Source: Mycolicibacterium rufum (GTDB taxonomy: Bacteria > Actinomycetota > Actinomycetes > Mycobacteriales > Mycobacteriaceae). From it: a DNA stretch of 64,000 nt. The translations under genes were made by a program, and so were the position numbers. Positions 1 to 9,067 of the stretch are shown piece by piece. The stretch lies in the NCBI RefSeq assembly GCF_022374875.2, contig NZ_CP092427.2:4030001-4094000 (forward strand), written 5' to 3'. Below the pieces are notes generated by a model. The model was not told the DNA's origin and did no database searches. It saw only the letters and a list, made by a program, of their open reading frames with translations. Numbering within the stretch: position 1 is the stretch's first letter; each line of letters starts with the position of its first letter.

Positions 1-556
1 AGCCGCGCCCGCGACGTGGATGCCGGTCACCCGCGTCACGCGCTCGGACTGGCGCGCGCTGTTCACCGCCAACCTCGAGACGGCGTTCTTCATGAGCCAG
101 GCCGTCAGCCGGGAACTGCACACCCGCGGCCTGCCGGGCTCGATCGTCTCGGTGTCGTCGATCAGCGGGATGAACACCGCCCCGTTCCACATCGCGTACG
201 GCACCGCCAAAGCGGCGGTCACGGCGATGACACGGACGATGGCCGTGGAGCTCGCCGCCGACGGGATCCGGGTCAACGCCGTCGCGCCCGGGGTCACCCG
301 CACGGCGGCGTCGGCCACCTACGTCGACGACGACCCCGAACGTGATCGCACCGCGATCGCCATGGGACGCCGGGGAACCCCCGAGGAACAGGCCGGCGCG
401 ATCCTGTTCCTGCTGTCCGACCTGTCGAGCTACATCACCGGCCAGACGCTGCTCGTCGACGGCGGCCTGAACCTGAAGTGGACGCATCTGGGGGCGGACA
501 ACACCTCGCTGTTCCTCGCCGACCAGTCCTTCCGAGACACCATCAGGAGCATGTGA
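1..556 (+). CDS. SDR family oxidoreductase, 5'-truncated by the window edge
   Basis: The frame is open from base 2, so the N-terminal half, including the Rossmann glycine motif and NNAG, lies outside the window. The C-terminal half is a classical short-chain dehydrogenase/reductase. It shows FTANLET, the catalytic serine strand VSVSSISG, the catalytic pair in YGTAK, the RVNAVAPG strand and the late TGQTLLVDGG motif. Family members oxidise or reduce alcohols and ketones with NAD(P)(H). The stop overlaps the next start by one base (TGATG), so it belongs to the catabolic run that follows. The substrate is unknown; supplying a ketone to the Baeyer-Villiger enzyme downstream is an inference from position. 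Confidence 0.9.
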   Translation, partial: AAPATWMPVTRVTRSDWRALFTANLETAFFMSQAVSRELHTRGLPGSIVSVSSISGMNTAPFHIAYGTAKAAVTAMTRTMAVELAADGIRVNAVAPGVTRTAASATYVDDDPERDRTAIAMGRRGTPEEQAGAILFLLSDLSSYITGQTLLVDGGLNLKWTHLGADNTSLFLADQSFRDTIRSM

Positions 557-1905
557 TGACCGACGCCGCCGAGGAGCTGTCCGAACCGATGACGATCGGG
601 GTCGACGCCTACATCTCCGAGGACTACGCCCGCGCCGAACGGGATCGCCTGTGGCGCAGAGTGTGGCTGCAGGTGGGCCGCGTCGAGGAGCTCCCGGAGG
701 TGGGCAGCTACCTCACCTACGACATCCTCGACGACTCGATCATCGTCGTCCGGACCGGCCCGGCGGAGTTTGCGGCGCACCACAACGTGTGCATGCACCG
801 CGGCCGGCGTCTGATCGACACCCCCAACGGTGCCAGGAACGCGGTCGGGCGGGCCCGCAAGTCGTTCGTGTGCGGCTTCCACGGCTGGACCTACGGTTTG
901 GACGGCGCCTGCACCCACATCCGCGAACAGGACGACTGGAAGGGCGCGCTCACACCGCGCAACACCCACCTCGCCCCGGTGCGGGTGGACACCTGGGGCG
1001 GCTGGCTGTTCGTCAGCATGGACCCCGACATCGAACCGCTGGCTGACTACCTCTTCCCGGCCGCGAAGATCCTCGACCCGTTCGGGCTGGAGAACATGCG
1101 CTACAAGTGGCGCAAATGGCTGTACTTCGACTGCAACTGGAAGGTCGCGTTGGAGGCCTTCAACGAGACCTACCACGTGTTCACCACCCATCCGGAGTTC
1201 AACAGGTTCGGCGAATTCAAGGGGTGGGCGAAAGCGCAAGGGCGGCACAGCAACATCGGCTACGACGCCCCCAAGGGCATGGACGAGACCAAGTCCAAGA
1301 TCCGGCTCGGCACCGGGGACCCCCGCATCTCGACCGCGGAGATGCAGGTCTACACCATGGAGGAGACCAACGCGACCACCACGCAGACGCTGGTGAACGC
1401 CGCGAAGCGGCTCGTCGACGAATTGCCCGAGGGCACGCCCGCCGACAAGGTGCTCGAGCACTGGCTCGCCTCGGCCCGCCGGGACGACGAGGCCCGCGGC
1501 GTGATCTGGCCGACCATCCCCGCCGACGTGCTGGGGCAGAGCGGCACGGCGTGGCAGATCTTCCCGAACTTCCAGATCGGCCAGGGCCTGACGAGCGCGC
1601 TGTGCTACAGCGCCCGCCCCGATCCCGGCTACGACCCGAACCGGTGCATCTTCGAGGTCGCCGTGTTCGAGCTGTACCCGGCGGGCCAGGAGCCCGCGAC
1701 GGAATGGGTGTACACGCCTCAGGATTCGCCGAACTGGCTGTCGGTGCTGCCGCAGGACTTCTCGAACATGGCCGCCGTGCAGCAGGGCATGAAGTCCGCC
1801 GGTTTCCCCGGCACGCTTCCGAACCCCTACCGCGAACGCAGCACCGTGAACCTGCACCACCAGCTGGCGAAGTACATGGGCACCGGCGAGCCCCGCGCCC
1901 TGTGA
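556..1905 (+). CDS. Rieske non-heme iron oxygenase, alpha subunit
   Basis: The 449-residue protein has the Rieske [2Fe-2S] ligands C79-x-H81 (CMHRGR) and C106-x2-H109 (CGFHGW). It has the mononuclear-iron histidines H207 and H212 in a NETYHVFTTHP segment, the usual alpha-subunit architecture of ring-hydroxylating oxygenases. Such enzymes insert oxygen into aromatic, steroid or other cyclic substrates and need a reductase, which is not encoded in the visible part of the cluster. The ATG at 556 overlaps the previous stop, giving translational coupling. No small beta subunit follows, so it is probably a KshA-like or homo-oligomeric type. The actual substrate cannot be read from sequence. Confidence 0.93.
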   Translation: MTDAAEELSEPMTIGVDAYISEDYARAERDRLWRRVWLQVGRVEELPEVGSYLTYDILDDSIIVVRTGPAEFAAHHNVCMHRGRRLIDTPNGARNAVGRARKSFVCGFHGWTYGLDGACTHIREQDDWKGALTPRNTHLAPVRVDTWGGWLFVSMDPDIEPLADYLFPAAKILDPFGLENMRYKWRKWLYFDCNWKVALEAFNETYHVFTTHPEFNRFGEFKGWAKAQGRHSNIGYDAPKGMDETKSKIRLGTGDPRISTAEMQVYTMEETNATTTQTLVNAAKRLVDELPEGTPADKVLEHWLASARRDDEARGVIWPTIPADVLGQSGTAWQIFPNFQIGQGLTSALCYSARPDPGYDPNRCIFEVAVFELYPAGQEPATEWVYTPQDSPNWLSVLPQDFSNMAAVQQGMKSAGFPGTLPNPYRERSTVNLHHQLAKYMGTGEPRAL

Positions 1906-1916
1906 GGAGGAACCTG

Positions 1917-3761
1917 ATGCCCTGCGGGCCCACCGACACCCCCGACGACATCGACATCGACGCGCTGCGGGACAGGTACGCGAAGGAGCGGGCCAAGCGC
2001 CTCCGCCCCGAGGGTTCCGGTCAGTACCTGGAACTCACCGACGACTTCGCCGACTTCGCCGAGATCGACCCGTACACGACGGTGACCCCGCGGGACCCGG
2101 TGATCGAGAACGCCGACGTGGTGATCCTCGGCGGAGGGTTCGCCGGGCTGCTGGCCGGGGCGTACCTGAGGAAGGCCGGCGTCGACGGTGTGCGGGTCAT
2201 CGAGATGGCCGGCGACTTCGGTGGTGTCTGGTACTGGAACAGATTCCCCGGGATCCAGTGCGACAACGACGCCTACTGCTACATCCCGTTGCTCGAGGAG
2301 CTCGGTTTCATGCCGTCGAAGAAGTTCGCCGACGGCGCCGAGATCTTCGCTCACTGTCGCACCATCGGCAAGCACTTCGGGCTGTACGACGGTGCGCTGT
2401 TCTCCACCCAGGTTCGCGAGTTGCGCTGGGACGACGCCGCCGCGCGGTGGCGCATCACGACCGATCGCGGCGATGACATCGCGGCCCGATTCGTGGTCAT
2501 GGCGCAGGGCTCCTACAACCGGCCCAAACTGCCCGGGATTCCCGGGATAGCGGAGTACCGGGCGGCGGGCGGCCACGTGTTCCATTCCGCGCGATGGGAT
2601 TACGACTACACGGGCGGAAGCGCTGACGGCGGCCTGGACAAGCTCGCGGACAAGCGGGTGGCGCTGGTCGGCACCGGCGCCACCGGCGTGCAACTGGTGC
2701 CGCACCTGGCCCGGGACGCCGAACACCTCTACGTGTTCCAGCGCACCCCGTCCTCGGTGGACGAACGGTCGAACACCCCGACGGATCCGCAGTGGGCCGC
2801 CTCGCTGCAGCCGGGCTGGCAGGAGGAACGCAAGCGCAACTTCCACAACTGGTCGCCGTTCGTCGGCGTGGTCTTCGGCGAGCCGGACCTGGTCTGCGAC
2901 TTCTGGACCGAGCTGGGCCGCAACATGTCCGCGCGGATCGCGTCCAGCGACGATCCCGCGTCGCTGGGCATCGAGCAGATCATGGCGATCCGCGAGGAGG
3001 AGGACTTCAAGATCATGGAGCGGCTGCGCCGCCGCATCGACAGCCTCGTCGAGGATCCCGGCACCGCCGAGGCGCTCAAGCCGTACTACCGGTTCATGTG
3101 CAAGCGGCCCTGCTCGAGCGACACCTACCTGCCGGCGTTCAATCGTCCCAACGTCACGCTCGTCGACGTCGCCGAATGCAAAGGCGTGCAACGGCTGACG
3201 GAGAACGGCATCGTCGCCAACGGCGTCGAGTACGACGTCGATTGCGTGATCTTCGCCAGTGGTTTCGAGATCTCCACCGAGATCAGCAGGCGGTATGCGA
3301 TCGACGTCATCGAGGGCCGCGACGGGCTGTCGCTGTTCGACCACTGGCGCGAGAGCTACCAGACGCTGCACGGGATGACCAGTCGTGGCTTCCCGAACAT
3401 GTTCTTCACCGGCTTCCTCCAGGGTGGCGTCTCGGCCAACACCACCGCGATGTTCGAGCAGCAGGCTGCCCACATCGCCTACATCCTCGCCGAGGCCCAG
3501 AGCCGCGGCGTCCGGACCGTCGAGCCGAGCCGGCAGGGGCAGGACGCCTGGGTGCGGACGGTCAGAGAGCTGTCCGTCGACAACTCGGCGTTCGAATTGA
3601 GCTGCACGCCCGGCTACTACAACAACGAGGGCCGCGGGAGCGCCGAGGGCAACGGGTCCTTCCTCGGCGACTTCTACGCACCGGGGTTCTACGCGTTCGA
3701 CGACCTGCTCGCCCAGTGGAGGGCCGACGGCACCCTCGAAGGCCTCGAACTCCGTGACTGA
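1917..3761 (+). CDS. Flavin-containing monooxygenase, Baeyer-Villiger type
   Basis: The 614-residue protein has two Rossmann motifs: GGGFAG at 72-77 for FAD and GTGATG at 252-257 for NADPH. Between them is a GHVFHSARWDYDY segment corresponding to the Baeyer-Villiger fingerprint (FxGxxxHxxxW), here with the leading FxG relaxed. It has an N-terminal extension of about 65 residues, as in the larger cyclic-ketone monooxygenases. The family converts cyclic ketones to lactones using O2 and NADPH. The ATG is preceded by a strong GAGGAGG ribosome site ending about six bases upstream. Its place directly after a dehydrogenase and a Rieske oxygenase suggests it opens a ring after ketone formation. The substrate is inferred only in these general terms. 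Confidence 0.9.
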   Translation: MPCGPTDTPDDIDIDALRDRYAKERAKRLRPEGSGQYLELTDDFADFAEIDPYTTVTPRDPVIENADVVILGGGFAGLLAGAYLRKAGVDGVRVIEMAGDFGGVWYWNRFPGIQCDNDAYCYIPLLEELGFMPSKKFADGAEIFAHCRTIGKHFGLYDGALFSTQVRELRWDDAAARWRITTDRGDDIAARFVVMAQGSYNRPKLPGIPGIAEYRAAGGHVFHSARWDYDYTGGSADGGLDKLADKRVALVGTGATGVQLVPHLARDAEHLYVFQRTPSSVDERSNTPTDPQWAASLQPGWQEERKRNFHNWSPFVGVVFGEPDLVCDFWTELGRNMSARIASSDDPASLGIEQIMAIREEEDFKIMERLRRRIDSLVEDPGTAEALKPYYRFMCKRPCSSDTYLPAFNRPNVTLVDVAECKGVQRLTENGIVANGVEYDVDCVIFASGFEISTEISRRYAIDVIEGRDGLSLFDHWRESYQTLHGMTSRGFPNMFFTGFLQGGVSANTTAMFEQQAAHIAYILAEAQSRGVRTVEPSRQGQDAWVRTVRELSVDNSAFELSCTPGYYNNEGRGSAEGNGSFLGDFYAPGFYAFDDLLAQWRADGTLEGLELRD

Positions 3762-4677
3762 GCTGAGGTTCGACGGCCGCGTCGCCGTCGTCACCGGCGC
3801 GGGCCGCGGCCTGGGGCGGTCCTACGCGCTGCTGCTGGCCGCCCGCGGCGCCGCCGTCGTCGTCAACGACTCCGGCGGAGGTCTCGACGGCGAGGGCGCC
3901 GACGCGGGTCCCGCGCACCGGGTCGTCGACGAGATCACCGACGCCGGCGGAAACGCCGTTGCCAGCACCGACTCCGTCGCCACCCCCGATGGCGGTCGAG
4001 CCGTCATCGACACCGCGCTGCAGCGTTTCGGCCGTGTCGACATCCTGGTGCACAACGCGGGCATCGTGCGGCGGGCACCGTTGCGGGACATGACCGACGA
4101 GGACGTCGACGCCGTGCTCGACGTGCATCTGCGCGGGGCGTTTCACGTGGTGCGGCCCGCGTTCGGGCCGATGTGCGACGCCGGCTACGGCCGCATCGTG
4201 CTGACGTCGTCGATCGGCGGGCTCTACGGTAACCACGATGTCGCCGGCTACGCCGCCGCGAAGGCGGGGATGCTCGGGCTGGCCGACGTCGCCGCGATCG
4301 AGGGCGCCGCCCACGGCGTCATGGCGAACGTCATCGTTCCGGCCGCGGTCACCCGGATGGCCGACGGCATCGACACCTCGGCGTATCCGCCGATGGGCGC
4401 GGAGCTGGTGGCCCCCGTCGTCGGCTACCTCGCGCACGAAACCTGCAGCTTCAGTGGGGAGATCCTCGTCGCACTCGCCGGCCGGGTCGCGGTCGCGACG
4501 ATCACCGAGTCGACCGGCGTCCACCGGCCCTCCTGGACCGTCGAGGACGTCGCCGAGCACCTGCCGGACATCCGCGACCTGTCCCAGCCGGTGCGGTTTC
4601 CGGTGCTGCCCGACGGGCACGGCGACCACCTGCGGTACAGCTTCGCCATGGCCGGCCACGGAGCGGCCCATGCCTGA
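3754..4677 (+). CDS. SDR family oxidoreductase, 3-hydroxyacyl-CoA dehydrogenase-like
   Basis: This is a 307-residue short-chain dehydrogenase. It has the cofactor motif TGAGRGLG at 14-21, HNAGI near 100, serine in TSSIGG near 152, and catalytic Y166 and K170 in YAAAK. The N-terminal arrangement GAGRGLGRSYALLLAARGA followed by ND resembles bacterial homologues of the dehydrogenase part of peroxisomal multifunctional enzyme type 2. That makes a hydroxyacyl-CoA or cyclic-alcohol substrate likely. The GTG start lies eight bases before the stop of the monooxygenase gene, so the two are translationally coupled. The C-terminal 60 residues after the SDR core are longer than in simple FabG proteins. 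Confidence 0.88.
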   Translation: MTELRFDGRVAVVTGAGRGLGRSYALLLAARGAAVVVNDSGGGLDGEGADAGPAHRVVDEITDAGGNAVASTDSVATPDGGRAVIDTALQRFGRVDILVHNAGIVRRAPLRDMTDEDVDAVLDVHLRGAFHVVRPAFGPMCDAGYGRIVLTSSIGGLYGNHDVAGYAAAKAGMLGLADVAAIEGAAHGVMANVIVPAAVTRMADGIDTSAYPPMGAELVAPVVGYLAHETCSFSGEILVALAGRVAVATITESTGVHRPSWTVEDVAEHLPDIRDLSQPVRFPVLPDGHGDHLRYSFAMAGHGAAHA

Positions 4678-5827
4678 CACCGGACCGCTCGCCGGGGTGC
4701 GCGTCGTCGATCTCACCGCGATGGTGATGGGTCCCTACTGCACGCAGATCATGGCCGACCTGGGCGCCGACGTGATCAAAGTCGAACCGCCGCAGGGCGA
4801 CAACACCCGCTACATCTCCGTCGGGCCGGTTCCCGGCATGAGCGGGGTGTTCGTCAACGTCAACCGCGGCAAGCGCAGCGTGGTGCTCGACCTACGGTCC
4901 GACGACGGCCGCGCCGCGCTGCGCGCGCTGATCGAACGCGCCGACGTCTTCATCCACTCGATGCGTGCCAAGGCGATCGCCGCGCTCGGCTTCGGCTACG
5001 ACGACGTCGCCGCGATCAACCCGGAGATCGTCTACACCAACTGCTACGGCTACGGCCGACGTGGCCCGCACCGCGACCGACCCGCCTACGACGACACCAT
5101 TCAGGCCGAATGCGGGTTGCCCGCCGTGCAGAAACAGCTGACCGGTGAAGCCGACTACGTCGGCACCATCATGGCCGACAAGGTGGCAGGCCTGACCGCG
5201 GTGTACGCGACCACGATGGCGCTGTTCCACCGCGAACGCACCGGGCAGGGCCAGGAGGTCGAGGTCGCCATGTACGAGACCATGGCCTCGTTCATGTTGG
5301 TCGAGCACGCCAACGGCGCCCTGTTCGACCCGCCGCTCGGGCCCGCCGTGTATCCGCGCACCGTCGCCCCCAACCGCAGGCCCTACCGCACCAAGGACGG
5401 CTACATCGCGGCGCTGATCTACAACGACAAGCACTGGAGCGCCTTCGTGGACGCGGTTCGGCCGGTGTGGGCGACGGAGCGCTACGCGACCCTCGAGGCC
5501 CGCGCCCACCACATCGACACCGTCTACGGGTTGGTGGCCGAGACCATGGCCGAGCGCACCACCGATGAGTGGTTGTCCCTGTTCGGGAAGCTCGAAATCC
5601 CTGCCGCGCGGCTGAATACGCCCGACGCGCTGTTCGACGATCCGCACCTGAACGCGGTCGGGCTGTTCGAGACCGTCGACACCCCGCACGGCCCCGTGAC
5701 GTTCCCAGGGGTGCCGACGTGGTTCTCGCGCACACCCGGGCGGGTGCGGGGAGCGGCACCGGAACTGGGTGCCGACACCGCCGCCGTGCTGGAGGAACTG
5801 GGGCTGACCGTGGGCGGGCCCACGTGA
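4670..5827 (+). CDS. CaiB/BaiF family (class III) CoA-transferase
   Basis: The 385-residue protein starts with the family signature GPLAGVRVVDLT, followed by MADLGADVIKVEPPQGD and a VNRGKRSVVLDL strand. These are the hallmarks of class III CoA-transferases such as CaiB, BaiF and formyl-CoA transferase. It would move CoA from one acyl-CoA to a free acid, activating the cluster's substrate for dehydrogenation. The ATG overlaps the preceding stop by eight bases. No acyl-CoA ligase is visible in the cluster, so this transferase may be the activation step. A formyl-CoA donor is conceivable given the HACL/oxalyl-CoA-decarboxylase-like gene downstream, but that is inference. Confidence 0.9.
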   Translation: MPDTGPLAGVRVVDLTAMVMGPYCTQIMADLGADVIKVEPPQGDNTRYISVGPVPGMSGVFVNVNRGKRSVVLDLRSDDGRAALRALIERADVFIHSMRAKAIAALGFGYDDVAAINPEIVYTNCYGYGRRGPHRDRPAYDDTIQAECGLPAVQKQLTGEADYVGTIMADKVAGLTAVYATTMALFHRERTGQGQEVEVAMYETMASFMLVEHANGALFDPPLGPAVYPRTVAPNRRPYRTKDGYIAALIYNDKHWSAFVDAVRPVWATERYATLEARAHHIDTVYGLVAETMAERTTDEWLSLFGKLEIPAARLNTPDALFDDPHLNAVGLFETVDTPHGPVTFPGVPTWFSRTPGRVRGAAPELGADTAAVLEELGLTVGGPT

Positions 5828-6990
5828 TCGACTTCGAGATGGGTCCGCGCCCCACCGCGTTGCGCCGGGAGCTGCGGGAGCTGGTGCACGAGCAGATCCC
5901 CGAGCACTTCCTGGGCGCCTTCACCGACGATCCCGCGGATCTCGAGATCGCGCAACGGTTCTGCCGGACGCTCGCCGACCGTCGTCTGCTGTGCTCGGCC
6001 TGGCCGACGGAGTTCGGCGGCGGGGGAGCGTCGATCTGGGAGCAGACCGTCGTGCGGGAGGAGATGTGGGCCCACCACGAACCCCGCGGCGCACAGTACA
6101 TGGGCGTCAACTGGGTGGGCCCGATCATCATGCGCCACGGCACGGCCGAACAGCAGCGCCGGCACCTGCCACCGATCGCCGCAGGCGAGGTGATCTGGTG
6201 CCAGGGTTTCTCCGAGCCCGAAGCCGGTTCGGATCTGGCGTCGCTGCGCACCTATGCCCGGCGGGCCGACGACGGATCTGCCGGCTGGCGGGTGTCCGGA
6301 CAGAAGATCTGGACGTCCTACGCCACCATGGCGCAGTGGTGCTTCCTGCTGGCACGGACATCGCGCGGCGAGAAGAAGCAGCACGGCCTGACGATCTTCC
6401 TGGTCCCGATGGACGATCCGGCGATCACGGTGCGCCCCCTCGGCACGATGCTGGGTCCGCACCACCTCAACGAAGTGTTCTTCGACGACCTGCGCGTCAC
6501 CGACGCCGACGTCCTCGGCGCCGTCGATGCCGGCTGGGCGATCGTCGCCGACGTGATGGCGTTCGAACGGGTGGGCATCGCCCGCTACGCCCGCTGCGAA
6601 CGGTTGCTGGCGGCCGCACCCGGCGTGCTCGGCGGCCGGTGGGACGACCTGCCGGCCGAACTGCGAGGCCGCTGGGTCCGCATGCTGATCCACTGCCGTC
6701 GCGCCCGGCTGCTGGCCTACCGCGTGGTCGAGGCGCAGAGCCGCGGGCGGGTCACTCCCGCCGACGCGGCGGCCTACCGGATCGCGGTGACGAAGCTGGA
6801 TCAGGACAGCGCCGAGGTGCTGATGGACATCGCCGCCGAGGTGCGCCACGACGACAGCCGGGCCCGGTGGTTCCTCGGCGAGGTCGACGACCACTGGCGG
6901 TATGCGCAGGCCGCCACGGTGTCCTCGGGAAGCATCGAGATGCAGCGCATCCTGTTGTCGCGCACCATGGTGGCTGGTGAGCGCCGGTGA
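5824..6990 (+). CDS. Acyl-CoA dehydrogenase, full-length subunit of pair 1
   Basis: The 388-residue flavoprotein has the acyl-CoA dehydrogenase signatures GFSEPEAGSDLASL and GQKIWTSYA and an FDDLRV strand. The C-terminal position where MCAD carries its catalytic glutamate (YEGT) reads VSSGSIEMQR. A glutamate in FERVGIAR sits where isovaleryl-CoA dehydrogenase has its base. It starts with GTG in a GTGA overlap with the CoA-transferase stop and is followed by a short dehydrogenase in another GTGA overlap. In mycobacteria such long/short pairs form alpha2-beta2 enzymes acting on bulky CoA esters (FadE26-27, FadE28-29). That the two genes form one enzyme is inferred from this precedent. Confidence 0.9.
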   Translation: MIDFEMGPRPTALRRELRELVHEQIPEHFLGAFTDDPADLEIAQRFCRTLADRRLLCSAWPTEFGGGGASIWEQTVVREEMWAHHEPRGAQYMGVNWVGPIIMRHGTAEQQRRHLPPIAAGEVIWCQGFSEPEAGSDLASLRTYARRADDGSAGWRVSGQKIWTSYATMAQWCFLLARTSRGEKKQHGLTIFLVPMDDPAITVRPLGTMLGPHHLNEVFFDDLRVTDADVLGAVDAGWAIVADVMAFERVGIARYARCERLLAAAPGVLGGRWDDLPAELRGRWVRMLIHCRRARLLAYRVVEAQSRGRVTPADAAAYRIAVTKLDQDSAEVLMDIAAEVRHDDSRARWFLGEVDDHWRYAQAATVSSGSIEMQRILLSRTMVAGERR

Positions 6991-7904
6991 ACCTCGACCT
7001 CGACGGCGACGCGCACGAGTTCGGTCGGCAGGCCCGCCGGGCGTTCGCCGCGGCCGGTGGCGACGCGCTGGTGGTGCAGGCCCAGTCCGCCCCGCAGCAC
7101 CGCGAGGCGCTGGTGGGCCCGGCGCTGGCAGGCCTCGGCGCATGGGAGCTCGATCCGCGCGGGGATGCTGCCGACCTCGAGGCCGCCGCGGCGCTGTGCC
7201 GCAGCGCCGGTTACTTCGCGTTGCCCTACCCGCTCGCCGAGCGGCTCGCCGCACCGGCTGACCTCGAGGTCGACGGGTTGATCGTCGTCGGGGGTGCGCG
7301 ACCCGCAGGCGCGGTGGTGGGGCTCGAATCACGCTGGGCTGCCGTCACTCTGGCGGGAGAACGGTACGCCGTCACCGGTCTGGGCGACACGCAGCCGGGT
7401 CTGATCGCCGAGGTCGAGCTGGCACGGCTGGACGGGGACGGCGCAGGTGATGTGGCGCTGGGTCTCGTCCTGCCGTGCTGGACGCTGCTCGGCATGCTGG
7501 ACCGGGCCGTCGAACTGACCGTCGCGCACGTCGGGCTGCGTCAGCAGTTCGGCCGGCCGCTGTCGGCGTTCCAGGGCGTCCAGTTCCAGCTCACCGACGC
7601 CGAAGTCGAGCGCGCAGGGCTCGACATCCTGGCCACGCACGCGCTGTGGAGCATCGCCACGGACCAACCCGGCGCGGTCGACGACGCGCTGGCGCTGAGG
7701 ATGGCGGCACTGGAGGCGGCCGACGTCGCGTTCCGGGTCTGCCACCAGCTGCACGGCGCGGTCGGGTTCTGCGACGAGACCACGCTGTCCTGGCTGTCGC
7801 GGTACAGCCAACCGTTGCGCCGACTGCCCCTCGGGCTGTCCGGCACCCGCGATCACCTGACCCGCAGGGCCGGTCGCCGCGGACTGGCGGGGTTGTTCAC
7901 GTGA
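6987..7904 (+). CDS. Acyl-CoA dehydrogenase, short subunit of pair 1
   Basis: At 305 residues this is clearly shorter than a complete acyl-CoA dehydrogenase (about 380). The N-terminal domain is reduced and lacks the SEPEAGSD motif. The C-terminal helical domain is kept, with RQQFGRPLSAFQ and QLHGAVGFCDE, which bind FAD across a subunit interface in this family. The GTG start overlaps the upstream stop by four bases. This is the pattern of the beta subunit in heterotetrameric steroid-type dehydrogenases, so it probably works only with the preceding gene product. Confidence 0.88.
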   Translation: MNLDLDGDAHEFGRQARRAFAAAGGDALVVQAQSAPQHREALVGPALAGLGAWELDPRGDAADLEAAAALCRSAGYFALPYPLAERLAAPADLEVDGLIVVGGARPAGAVVGLESRWAAVTLAGERYAVTGLGDTQPGLIAEVELARLDGDGAGDVALGLVLPCWTLLGMLDRAVELTVAHVGLRQQFGRPLSAFQGVQFQLTDAEVERAGLDILATHALWSIATDQPGAVDDALALRMAALEAADVAFRVCHQLHGAVGFCDETTLSWLSRYSQPLRRLPLGLSGTRDHLTRRAGRRGLAGLFT

Positions 7905-9067
7905 GCGCCCTCGACGACTTCCGCGCCGAGGTGCGGGCGTGGTGCCGCGACCACATTCCGACGGACTGGCGCGCCGGCCAGACCGGCGTCGGCGAGGACG
8001 AATTCGTCCGGTTCCAGAAGGCGTGGTTCGCCGAACTGCACAGCGCGGGCTACGCGGTGCCGCACTGGCCGCGGGAGTGGGGCGGGGGCATGAGCGTCGA
8101 CCGCCAGGTGGTGCTGTACCAGGAACTGGCCGCGCACGACGCGCCGCGGCTGGTGCTCGCCTTCGTCGGCATCCACCACGCCGCGTCCACCCTGCTGGCC
8201 GCCGGTACCGAGGAGCAACGCCGACGCCACCTGCCCGCCATCCTCGACGGCGAGATCTGGGTGCAGGGCTTCTCCGAGCCCGAGGCGGGGTCCGACCTGG
8301 CGTCGCTGCGCACCACTGCGCGCCGGTGCGGTGACGACGGCGAGAAACACTATGTGGTCAACGGTCAGAAGCTCTGGGCCAGTGGCGGTCTGCACGCCGA
8401 CTGGTGCCTGCTGCTGGCCCGCACCGATCCGAACGCTGCCAAACGGCGCGGGATCTCGTACTTCCTGCTCGACATGACCACACCGGGTGTCGAGGTGCGG
8501 CCGATCCGCAACGCGATCGGTGACTCACACTTCTGCGAGATCTTCCTCGACGACGTCCGGATCCCCGCGGCCAATCTGATCGGCGCCGAGAACGCCGGCT
8601 GGCAGGTCGCGCAGGAGACGCTGGGCGCCGAGCGGGGGATGACGATGCTGGAACTCGCGGAACGGCTCGGCAATGCGGGGTTCCGGTGGCTCGTCGAGTC
8701 CGCACCGGTCGACGACCCGGTCATCGCCGACCGCCTCGCCGGCTTCGACACCGAGATCACCGGGCTGCGGGCGCTGTGCAGGCGCCTCGTCGAACACGGC
8801 CCGAGCAGCCCCGCCGACGCATCGATCGTCAAGCTCTACTACAGCGAGCTGCTGCAGCGCCTCACCGACTTCGGTGCGGAGATCGGCGGCCCGCAGGCCC
8901 ACACCGTCGTGGCCAAACCGCTGTCGAGCGGGTGGGAATCCCGTTCGTGGGTCCTCGATTTCATCGGCTCCTGGGAGTGGACCATCCCCGGCGGGACCAG
9001 CGAGATCCAACGCACCATCATCGCCGAACGCGGACTCGGTCTGCCGCGGGAACCGAGCCCGGCGTGA
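7901..9067 (+). CDS. Acyl-CoA dehydrogenase, full-length subunit of pair 2
   Basis: The 388-residue protein carries GFSEPEAGSDLASL, GQKLWASGG and the ending IPGGTSEIQRTIIAERGLGL. The MCAD-type glutamate position is glycine (IPGG), while a glutamate is present in LGAERGMT at the isovaleryl-CoA-dehydrogenase position. It is a paralogue of the dehydrogenase at 5824 and likewise precedes a short partner. The GTG start is in a GTGA overlap. A second pair suggests two successive desaturations or two chain-length intermediates in the same pathway; that is inference. Confidence 0.9.
   Translation: MSALDDFRAEVRAWCRDHIPTDWRAGQTGVGEDEFVRFQKAWFAELHSAGYAVPHWPREWGGGMSVDRQVVLYQELAAHDAPRLVLAFVGIHHAASTLLAAGTEEQRRRHLPAILDGEIWVQGFSEPEAGSDLASLRTTARRCGDDGEKHYVVNGQKLWASGGLHADWCLLLARTDPNAAKRRGISYFLLDMTTPGVEVRPIRNAIGDSHFCEIFLDDVRIPAANLIGAENAGWQVAQETLGAERGMTMLELAERLGNAGFRWLVESAPVDDPVIADRLAGFDTEITGLRALCRRLVEHGPSSPADASIVKLYYSELLQRLTDFGAEIGGPQAHTVVAKPLSSGWESRSWVLDFIGSWEWTIPGGTSEIQRTIIAERGLGLPREPSPA

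Noticed and set aside
430-1860. Long minus-strand open frame opposite the Rieske gene
   Set aside because: It is a high-GC mirror frame. The plus strand has Rieske ligands and coupled start/stop signals, while the minus translation has no recognisable domain and is rich in Arg, Gly and Val.
1827-3794. 655-codon minus-strand open frame opposite the flavin monooxygenase
   Set aside because: Same reason: the plus strand carries two Rossmann motifs and a strong ribosome site; the minus product resembles no family.
5524-7332. 602-codon minus-strand open frame over the dehydrogenase pair
   Set aside because: Overlaps three plausible plus-strand genes with family motifs; the minus product is Arg/Pro/Ala-rich shadow sequence.
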